This document shows positions 1 through 5,524 of a stretch of DNA of 7,163 nucleotides, piece after piece (position 1 is the stretch's first letter; each line of letters begins with the position of its first letter). Source of the stretch: JAYZDP01 sp036337765 (GTDB taxonomy: Bacteria; Acidobacteriota; Thermoanaerobaculia; Multivoradales; Multivoraceae); NCBI GenBank assembly GCA_036337765.1, contig JAYZDP010000088.1, positions 1 to 7,163 of the forward strand. Reading direction: 5' to 3'. A program made the translations under genes and the position numbers. The notes below the pieces were generated by a model. It saw nothing but the letters and a program-made list of their open reading frames with translations. It made no database searches and was not told the DNA's origin.

Positions 1-42
1 GAGGACGCGCGGCTCCGGATCGGACTCGACCCTCGCCACTGA
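1..42 (+). CDS. possible 3' end of a plus-strand gene (13 codons)
   Basis: Frame 1 is open from the window edge to a TGA at 40-42 and reads EDARLRIGLDPRH. Eleven of the 13 sense codons end in G or C, as in the other genes here, which is the only support for it being coding. The fragment is too short to assign a family. If real, it converges with the minus-strand 64-residue ORF whose stop is at 48-50. Frame 3 is also open across this stretch, so the call is tentative. Confidence 0.25.
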   Translation, partial: EDARLRIGLDPRH

Positions 43-47
43 AAGAT

Positions 48-242
48 TTACCGAGCTGCGATCCCAGAAATAGAGCTCTGAACCGTCGCGGCTCCTTCTT
101 GGCTGGGTGCTCCATCCACGCGAGCCAGCCAACGAACCAACATCGTCACAACGCCGGCACGCGCCCACGGAGTCCAAACGAGAATCCCGGCGACGACCGC
201 CGTCGCCTGGAGTGCGACTCTGCGGGCCGTGCGCATGGTCAT
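48..242 (-). CDS. small hypothetical membrane or secreted protein (64 aa)
   Basis: This ORF starts at the ATG read from 242 to 240, sharing its A with the TGA stop of the upstream oxidoreductase (TGATG). That arrangement is typical of translational coupling. The N-terminus is basic (MTMRTARR), then comes a hydrophobic stretch at about residues 9-25 that could be a signal anchor or membrane helix, and a second weaker hydrophobic stretch near residues 30-39. No acidic residue occurs before about residue 43. About three quarters of the first 42 codons end in G or C, but fewer than half of the last 22 do, so the 3' part looks less coding-like; this may be an eroded or extended reading frame. I recognise no family. 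A chance ORF remains possible. Confidence 0.4.
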   Translation of the reverse strand: MTMRTARRVALQATAVVAGILVWTPWARAGVVTMLVRWLARVDGAPSQEGAATVQSSISGIAAR

Positions 243-1249
243 CAGCTGAGAAGCTCAGCCATGTTGCGCAGCGACTCGCCGTCCTTGGCGCTGACCAGAA
301 GGTGCGTCACAGGGCTCTCCTCCCAGGCCGAGAGTCGGTCCTTGATCCGCTCCGGCGGCCCTACGAGCGAGATGTCATCGACGAACTTGTCGGGCACCGC
401 CGCGGTCGCCTCGTCGCGCTGGCCCGACATGAAGAGGTCCTGGATCTTGAAGGACTCCTCCTCGTACCCCATGCGCGCCACCAGCTCGCGGTGGAAGTTG
501 CGCTTCTTCGAGCCCATGCCACCGATGTAGAAGGCCAAAGCCGGCTTGAGCCCGGCAAGGCCAGCCTCGACATCATCGGTAACAACCACCCTCGAAGGGT
601 AGAAGATCTCGAAATTGTCGTGGCGAGCGGCGATGGCGTCTTCGTAGATCTCCGGACTGTAGGGGCTGTAGTAGAGCGGTAGCCAGCCGTCGCAGAGCTC
701 GGCGGACAGAGCGACATTGTTCGGGCCCTCGGCACCCAGCACGATCGGCATGTCGGAGCGCAGCGGATGGAGGATGGTCTTGAGCGGCTTTCCCATCTCC
801 CACGAGCCGTGGTCGGTGTACGGCATCGGGTACCACTCGCCGTGGTTGGTGACCGGCTCGTCGCGGGCGAGGATCTTCTTGATGATCGAGACGTACTCGC
901 GGGTGCGGGCGACGGGCTTGGCGAACGGCTGGCCGTACCAGCCCTCGACGACCTGGGGTCCGGAGACGCCGAGACCGAGGATGACGCGGCCGCCCGAGAG
1001 GTGATCGAGCGTCATCGCGTGCATCGCAGTCGAGGCCGGAGTGCGGGCCGAGATCTGGGCGATGCCGGTGCCGAGGCGGATCTTCGAGGTGTGGGCACCG
1101 ATCCAGGCCAGGGGCGTGAAGACGTCCGAGCCCCAGGTCTCGGCGGTGAAGACACAGTCGAACCCGAGCTTCTCGGCGTCGACACAGAGCTCGACCAGAT
1201 TCGGCGGCGGTCCCGCCTGCCAGTACCCGAGCATCAGACCTAGCTTCAT
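242..1249 (-). CDS. LLM-class F420-dependent oxidoreductase, Rv3520c-like
   Basis: This 335-residue protein belongs to the luciferase-like monooxygenase superfamily, whose members use F420 or flavin in a TIM barrel; it should be cytoplasmic. The N-terminus MKLGLMLGYWQ, the AETWGSDVFTPLAW block (residues 36-49), the strand KIRLGTGIAQISARTP (56-71), TLDHLSGGRVILGLGVSGPQ (80-99) and the following EGWYGQPF (102-109) are hallmarks of the group that includes mycobacterial Rv3520c. PIVLGAEGPNNVALSAELCD (168-187) is a second conserved barrel segment. Length matches the family. An in-frame ATG at 1318 would add 23 residues, but the family N-terminus begins at 1249 and has AGAGGGGA just upstream, so 1249 was chosen. 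The substrate is unknown, and F420 use is inferred from the family, not seen. A possible 64-residue ORF overlaps its stop codon and may be co-translated. The divergent neighbour is a sialidase-like gene. Confidence 0.9.
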   Translation of the reverse strand: MKLGLMLGYWQAGPPPNLVELCVDAEKLGFDCVFTAETWGSDVFTPLAWIGAHTSKIRLGTGIAQISARTPASTAMHAMTLDHLSGGRVILGLGVSGPQVVEGWYGQPFAKPVARTREYVSIIKKILARDEPVTNHGEWYPMPYTDHGSWEMGKPLKTILHPLRSDMPIVLGAEGPNNVALSAELCDGWLPLYYSPYSPEIYEDAIAARHDNFEIFYPSRVVVTDDVEAGLAGLKPALAFYIGGMGSKKRNFHRELVARMGYEEESFKIQDLFMSGQRDEATAAVPDKFVDDISLVGPPERIKDRLSAWEESPVTHLLVSAKDGESLRNMAELLS

Positions 1250-1254
1250 CGGCT

Positions 1255-1261
1255 TCCCCTC
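1255..1261 (-). promoter_or_regulatory. ribosome binding site of the LLM oxidoreductase
   Basis: On the minus strand GAGGGGA lies 5 bases before the ATG at 1249. It is the best purine-rich Shine-Dalgarno-like element near either candidate start. It supports 1249 over the upstream ATG at 1318. Confidence 0.6.
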
Positions 1262-1276
1262 TTTTCGATTCGGGAG

Positions 1277-1299
1277 CGGATCGTATCCGAGTCGGCTCG
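1277..1299. promoter_or_regulatory. two small adjoining dyads in a divergent promoter spacer
   Basis: The 78-base spacer between the oxidoreductase (minus) and the sialidase-like gene (plus) must hold both promoters. It contains CGGAT-CGT-ATCCG (1277-1289), which overlaps CGAG-TCGG-CTCG (1288-1299). Such dyads can be operator half-sites, but arms of 4-5 bases also arise easily by chance in GC-rich DNA. I could not place convincing -35/-10 pairs in either direction. A TACGAT on the minus strand (1286-1281) resembles a -10 box, but no matching -35 lies at normal spacing. Confidence 0.2.
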
Positions 1300-1327
1300 C
1301 CACCCCGGGTACTAACATCGTAGGCAG

Positions 1328-2548
1328 ATGCGCCCGTCAGCCCTTGCTATCACTCTGGCCCTGTGCGCCGCCGCCGCGGCGGCGCAGCCGGACGGTGAGC
1401 TGATCTTCCCTCTCGAGCACTGGCACAACCACGGTTCATCGTTGGTCGAGCTGCCTGACGGCGACCTTGCAGTCGTTTGGTTTCACGGCTCGGGCGAACG
1501 AACCGCTGACGATGTCGCCATCTTCGGCGCGCGACGCGACCGCGAGACTGGCGTGTGGAGCGCACCGGCGGTCTGGGCGGACACCCCCGGGTTCCCCGAC
1601 ACCAACAGCACCCTCATCGTAGGGCCCAAGGGGAAGCTGTGGCTCTTCTACCCCACGATCCTCGACAACCGTTGGCAGGGGGCGCTTCTGAAGTTCCGGG
1701 TCGCCTCGGATCTGCGCTTCGAGAGGGCGCCGGAGTGGGAGCGCTCCGAGGTCCTGCACATGAAGCCGGGCGAGGACTTCCCAAGGCTCCTGGAGTCGCG
1801 TCTCGAGGAGCTGGTAACGGGCCTGGGCCTCGATTGGTCACATCGAGACACTTGGCCCGAAAGCACGCGGCGATGGGTCGAAGCCGGCCTGGAGCAGGCT
1901 CAGAGCAAACTGACTCGGCGGCTCGGGTGGTTCACGCGACCCCACCCCTACGCCTTCGACGACGGTCGGATCCTGGTCGGGCTGTACTCAGACGGCTTTT
2001 CAATCTCCGCCGCCACGTACAGCGACGACGACGGCCGCACCTGGACCTTCTCGGAGCCGATCGTCGGCAGCGGCAACGTCCAGCCGAGCTTCGCCGAGCG
2101 CAGTGACGGAACTCTGATCGCCTTCATGCGCGACAACGGGCCAGCGCCCAAGCGGGTACTGGTTGCGGAGTCTCCCGACCGCGGCGAGACCTGGTCGCTC
2201 GCCCGTGACCACCCGGATCTGGTCGAGTCGGGAGCCGGCAACGAGGTGCTGGTTCTCGCCAGCGGCCGCTGGATCCTGGCGCACAACGACACCGAGCGCG
2301 GCCGGCACCGGCTCGCGGTTTCAATCTCGGACAACGAGGGCCTGAGTTTCCCGCGCCGCGCCCACATCGAACGCAGTGATCCGGAGACCGGCCGCTACCA
2401 CTACCCGTCCGTGATCCAGGCGCGGGACGGCACAATCCACATGAGCTACAGCTACCACCTCGCCGACGCTCTCGGCCCCGGAGAACAGGGAAAGTCGATC
2501 AAGCACGCCTGGTTCTCGGAGGAATGGTTGCTGTTGAATGCCAAGTGA
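1328..2548 (+). CDS. secreted sialidase-like BNR/Asp-box protein
   Basis: This 406-residue protein has an N-terminal signal peptide (MRPSALAITLALCAAAAAAQ, likely cleaved near residue 19-20), so it should be exported. The mature part resembles the BNR_2 sialidase-like beta-propeller group. The first blade carries HWHNHGSSLVELPDGDL (31-47) and WFHGSGERTADD (51-62), then ADTPGFPDTNSTL (84-96). Asp-box signatures are SDDDGRTWTF (232-241), SPDRGETW (282-289) and a degenerate SDNEGLSF (334-341). A probably helical insert with no Asp box (about 128-200) separates the first blade from the later ones. HYPSVIQARDGTIHMSYSYH (358-377) and the ending KHAWFSEEW are typical of the subfamily. Length and ends look complete. 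Members act on, or are predicted to act on, glycans; the arginine triad and nucleophile of true sialidases cannot be confirmed by eye, so specificity is open. The start has only a weak AGGCAG next to the ATG. Confidence 0.85.
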   Translation: MRPSALAITLALCAAAAAAQPDGELIFPLEHWHNHGSSLVELPDGDLAVVWFHGSGERTADDVAIFGARRDRETGVWSAPAVWADTPGFPDTNSTLIVGPKGKLWLFYPTILDNRWQGALLKFRVASDLRFERAPEWERSEVLHMKPGEDFPRLLESRLEELVTGLGLDWSHRDTWPESTRRWVEAGLEQAQSKLTRRLGWFTRPHPYAFDDGRILVGLYSDGFSISAATYSDDDGRTWTFSEPIVGSGNVQPSFAERSDGTLIAFMRDNGPAPKRVLVAESPDRGETWSLARDHPDLVESGAGNEVLVLASGRWILAHNDTERGRHRLAVSISDNEGLSFPRRAHIERSDPETGRYHYPSVIQARDGTIHMSYSYHLADALGPGEQGKSIKHAWFSEEWLLLNAK

Positions 2549-2861
2549 TGCTCAAGCGTTGCCCTAGCGAGTGTGGTTCTACATATAACGCGATTCAGGC
2601 TGAGTCGTGGGAGGCGGAAAACTACCTCAACCTGGCACGTACCTATCTCCTGCGACAGCAAAGCCAGCAAGCCGTCGGCGCGATCGAAGAGGGGTCTGGC
2701 GCAGGGGACCCCCAGCAGTCACAGCTGCGGGCTCTACAACGGCGGCTCGGGGTTCGACGGCGGCTCACCGTACCTTTCCTTCCCCGGGGCCACTACATGA
2801 ACGTCGCCTTCGGCACCGACTGCGCCCTTCACCAGCCGAACTCCCGCGCCGCTACAGCTGA
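2549..2861 (+). pseudogene. frameshifted C-terminal remnant of a TPR protein
   Basis: Directly after the sialidase stop, the plus strand encodes a recognisable TPR helix pair, AENYLNLARTYLLRQQ then QQAVGAIEEG (about 2608-2694). It continues after a disturbed segment as DPQQSQLRALQRRLGVRRR and then VPFLPRGH (about 2707-2790). Dropping one G from the GGGG run at 2691-2694 and two from the GGGG run at 2704-2707 would restore EEGLAQDPQQ, the expected TPR turn. The indels therefore total three bases and return to frame. After FLPRGH the plausible tail (RRLRHRLRPSPAELPRRYS, ending at the TGA 2859-2861) lies in another frame, implying a further shift near 2788-2800. No N-terminal part exists upstream, because the sialidase gene abuts it. 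The unshifted frame otherwise runs on antisense into the VWA gene. I infer a truncated, decayed gene. A short divergent coding gene is less likely, even though an ATG at 2548 overlaps the sialidase stop. Confidence 0.6.
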
Positions 2862-2874
2862 GGTCGGGACGAGG

Positions 2875-5397
2875 CTACGGGTAGTAACCGCTCATAGTCC
2901 GGACCTCACCGCGAGGGTTGACCTCGACGCGCACGTTGCGGAACTGGTTCTCGTCCTTGTCGCTGGTCGATTGGTAGGCCAGCAGATAGCGGGAGCGCAG
3001 CTCGGTCTGGATCTCCTCGTAGACGGCTCCGAGCTCGTCGAGCGAGTCGAGGAAGTAGGCCTTGCCGCCGGTCTCCCGGCTCAGCCGGTTGAGCACCTTA
3101 CGGGCCGCCTTCTCGTCGAAGACCTCCTTGAGGCCGATGCCATAGACGATTACCCCTGAGCGTCGTGCCACCTCCATCGCCTGCTCTTCGGTGAAGGCAC
3201 TGGTCTCGTCTTTGCCGTCCGACAGCAGCAACAGCGCCTTCTGTCCTTTGACTCCATCGAAGTACGTCAGCGCAAAGACCAAACTGTCGTACAGCGCCGT
3301 CGAGCCACGCGCTTCGAGACCGGCCAGCGCACGCTCGACCTCGGAGATGTCATTCGAGAAAGGCACCTCGACCTTCGGCTGCGAGGCGAACGAGACCACG
3401 GACATCCGGTCCTCCGGACGTATCGCGTCGCGAGCGAAGGTCAGTGCCTCCTGGGTCACGCCCAAGAGGTCCTCCTTCATTGAGGCCGAGGTGTCCAGCA
3501 GCAGACCGGCGTGGATAGGCAGGTCTTTGATGTACTCGAAGCGCCGCACGATCTGCTCTTGGCCGTCCTCGAAAACGCGAAACGCGTCCTGCTCCAGGTT
3601 GAGGATCGGCCGGCCGTTGCCATCGACGACCAGCGAGTGAAGCTCGACGTATTGGACCTCGACTTCTTCCAGGTAGTCGGGGGCGTTGATGAACTGCACG
3701 TCTTCGGTCGAGCTGCCGTCGGGCAGGTAGGCGACCGCCCTCACATAGGCCAGCGCTTCGCCCTCGGGAAGCAGGATCCCCTGCACCCAGGGCGGCTGAT
3801 AGAGAGTCGCCAGGCGATCTTCGTTGAGAAAGATCTCGAGCCGCTCGAGCGGCCGTGCGTCTGGCGTATCGACCTGCACCATCGCCGTCACACTGTCTTC
3901 GTAGAGGCGACCTGAGCGCGGCTCCGTGATGTGCACACGGAAGCGCTGCCCGCCCTGATTGACACGGATCTCGTCCATCGCGACTTCGCTGTCCTCGAAG
4001 TAGCCGACGGCACGCAGTAGGTGAGTCGACGGCACGTTGCCCAGATTGAGCTCGACCGAATAGGGGGGTCGGCGCTTAGTCAGCACAGGCCGGTCGTCGA
4101 GCAAGAACGTCACCCGGTCGAAGTCGCCGACGGTGCGCGCCTCGAAACGCCGATAGCCGACGTGAATCGATCCTTGCTGCGGCGGCACCAGTCGCAGTAG
4201 TCGCTCGCCGCGCGCAGCGGCCTCGGACGCTTCCGCGAGCATCCTGAAGATGCCCGACGTCGGCTTCGGCCGTACCGACTCGAATCCCTCGGCGCTCGGC
4301 GCATCCAGATCGAGCGACACTCTGGCGTACTGCGCTCCGAAAATGTCGTGGATCCGAAGGTGCAGAGTCGCCGGGCCGGAGCGCAGATAGCGGGTGAAGA
4401 CGAGGGGCACGATCTCCACCTCGTCCGCGGCAGCGAGTTCGAAGCGGTAGCGGAAGCTCTCAAAGAGCGCGCCGTCGCGAACCAGGTCGCCGATCAGCGA
4501 GAAGTTGTGCAGCTTTCGCTCCGCGAAGGTCTGCACTCCCGCAACCTCGCTGGCGATGCCAACGACCGCCTGCATCGCGGCTCGATTCTGATTGCGACCC
4601 ACGAACGCAACGTCGAGTTCGACGTCGAAGAGTTCGACACCTTCGGGGAGCGACGTCGAGTTGGCGGCGAACGTCGCCAACCACTCGGGCGGCGGGCGCG
4701 GCGGCGTCATGGCGGCGATGACATCCTGCTCGTAGGAGATCATCTGGTTGATGACGGCCATGGTGTACGGCATCAGCTCCTCGGCGCAGAGGAATCGGAT
4801 GTCGGTGGTGGGTAACCCGCCGCTGCGCGGCACGGCCCGCAGCGACATGCCCGGCTGCCAGATCTCATACGGAACCGCCAGACCGCGCTTGAGGAAGATC
4901 AAGGGAATGCGCTTGTAGATCTGCTCCGACTGACCGTAGAACCAGATCTCCAACGCGTCCGACTTGGCGTAACAGCGCGACACCTCGCGACCGTCCGGCA
5001 GGAACCACCCGCCGGGCTCACCGTTGAGGATGTAGGCGCCGGCCCGGTCGTCGCCGCGCCCGAAGCGGAAGCCCGAGCGCTCGACGAACTCCTTCCAGCG
5101 CACCTCGAGCTCGTTGAGTCGGGTCAAAGGATCGGGGTCGCGAACCTCCCAGAACTCCCTGATGAATGAATCGCGGCGGTACGCCTCACGGATCTCGACA
5201 AAAAACTGGAACTCCTCGTCGCTCATCAACGGTGCGACGTCCTCCAGCCACTTCTGATGCGCGCGCGACATCGGCGCACCGGTGTTGACCGCTTCGACCG
5301 GCTCGGGCAACTCCTGCGCACCGATCCGAGTGGGTACGAGGGTGACTGCAGACGCTTGAAGCGCCAGAACCAGCAGAGCTACAAAACGAGACTTCAT
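2875..5397 (-). CDS. secreted GWxTD-like / von Willebrand A domain protein
   Basis: This 840-residue exported protein starts with a signal peptide (MKSRFVALLVLALQAS, cleavage near GAQ-E at 26-29). Residues about 44-130 resemble the GWxTD domain: HQKWLEDVAPLMSDEEFQFF, REFWEVRDPDP (80-90) and AYILNGEPGG (121-130), although the namesake GW-x-TD is replaced by GRGDDRAG. The middle (about 240-580) is beta-rich, with two Ig-like stretches (FLLDDRPVLTKRRPPYSVEL at 431-450; EIFLNEDRLATLYQPPW at 521-537). A linker LNLEQDAFRVFEDGQEQ (599-615), typical of acidobacterial VWFA-related proteins, leads into a VWA domain (about 628-815). The metal-ion-dependent adhesion site looks intact: DTSAS (635-639), T700 in RGSTALYDS and D727 in LLLLSDGKD. 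The protein ends GYYP. The function is unknown; extracellular or periplasmic metal-dependent binding is inferred. The frame stays open to 5865, but the start at 5397 was chosen for the signal peptide. It converges with the TPR remnant and diverges from the NRAMP-like gene. Confidence 0.88.
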   Translation of the reverse strand: MKSRFVALLVLALQASAVTLVPTRIGAQELPEPVEAVNTGAPMSRAHQKWLEDVAPLMSDEEFQFFVEIREAYRRDSFIREFWEVRDPDPLTRLNELEVRWKEFVERSGFRFGRGDDRAGAYILNGEPGGWFLPDGREVSRCYAKSDALEIWFYGQSEQIYKRIPLIFLKRGLAVPYEIWQPGMSLRAVPRSGGLPTTDIRFLCAEELMPYTMAVINQMISYEQDVIAAMTPPRPPPEWLATFAANSTSLPEGVELFDVELDVAFVGRNQNRAAMQAVVGIASEVAGVQTFAERKLHNFSLIGDLVRDGALFESFRYRFELAAADEVEIVPLVFTRYLRSGPATLHLRIHDIFGAQYARVSLDLDAPSAEGFESVRPKPTSGIFRMLAEASEAAARGERLLRLVPPQQGSIHVGYRRFEARTVGDFDRVTFLLDDRPVLTKRRPPYSVELNLGNVPSTHLLRAVGYFEDSEVAMDEIRVNQGGQRFRVHITEPRSGRLYEDSVTAMVQVDTPDARPLERLEIFLNEDRLATLYQPPWVQGILLPEGEALAYVRAVAYLPDGSSTEDVQFINAPDYLEEVEVQYVELHSLVVDGNGRPILNLEQDAFRVFEDGQEQIVRRFEYIKDLPIHAGLLLDTSASMKEDLLGVTQEALTFARDAIRPEDRMSVVSFASQPKVEVPFSNDISEVERALAGLEARGSTALYDSLVFALTYFDGVKGQKALLLLSDGKDETSAFTEEQAMEVARRSGVIVYGIGLKEVFDEKAARKVLNRLSRETGGKAYFLDSLDELGAVYEEIQTELRSRYLLAYQSTSDKDENQFRNVRVEVNPRGEVRTMSGYYP

Positions 5398-5398
5398 T

Positions 5399-5412
5399 TC
5401 CCCCATCACCTT
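5399..5412 (-). promoter_or_regulatory. ribosome binding region of the VWA gene
   Basis: Reading the minus strand, AAGGTG (5412-5407) and GGGGGA (5404-5399) precede the ATG at 5397. AAGGTG sits 9 bases from that ATG, a normal distance, whereas it sits directly against the alternative ATG at 5406 (which would add MGE). This favours 5397, though the two starts differ by only three residues. Confidence 0.45.
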
Positions 5413-5421
5413 GCCACACGT

Positions 5422-5485
5422 CGGTCGGTGGCCACATCCCAGCCGTTGAAACCCGGCGGCTGTCAGGGAATTCCGACACCGACCG
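5422..5485. repeat. 9-bp inverted repeat in a divergent promoter spacer
   Basis: CGGTCGGTG at 5422-5430 is a perfect reverse complement of CACCGACCG at 5477-5485, with 47 bases or so between the arms. Both lie in the 127-base spacer between the VWA gene (minus) and the NRAMP-like gene (plus). One copy is near each start codon, on opposite strands, so each gene sees the same element oriented the same way. It could be a paired regulator site. The perfect palindrome GGAATTCC (5467-5474) lies between the arms. Chance occurrence is possible in GC-rich DNA. Confidence 0.3.
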
Positions 5486-5487
5486 GG

Positions 5488-5496
5488 TGATAGCCT
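5488..5496 (+). promoter_or_regulatory. possible extended -10 element for the NRAMP-like gene
   Basis: TGATAGCCT at 5488-5496 fits TG-n-TAnnnT, an extended -10 form, and would place the transcript start about 20-25 bases before the GTG at 5525. No good -35 hexamer stands at the usual distance, so this is only a candidate. Confidence 0.2.
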
Positions 5497-5524
5497 CTGC
5501 GCTCCCAACGCGGACCGGTACCCA

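Noticed and set aside
242..1243. Long plus-strand ORFs opposite the oxidoreductase
   Set aside because: They lack recognisable domains and overlap a gene with firm family motifs. Open antisense frames are common in GC-rich DNA.
1250..1318. 23-residue N-terminal extension of the oxidoreductase from the ATG at 1318
   Set aside because: The family N-terminus begins at MKLGLMLGYW with its own ribosome site. The extension covers the promoter spacer.
2691..2712. GGGGTC...GACCCC hairpin as a terminator for the convergent genes
   Set aside because: The stem is only 6 bp with a 10-base loop, and no T tract follows on either strand. It falls inside the TPR-like coding remnant.
2524..3159. 211-residue plus-strand ORF as a real gene
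   Set aside because: Its first third is the TPR relic with indels, and the rest is the antisense shadow of the 3' end of the VWA gene.
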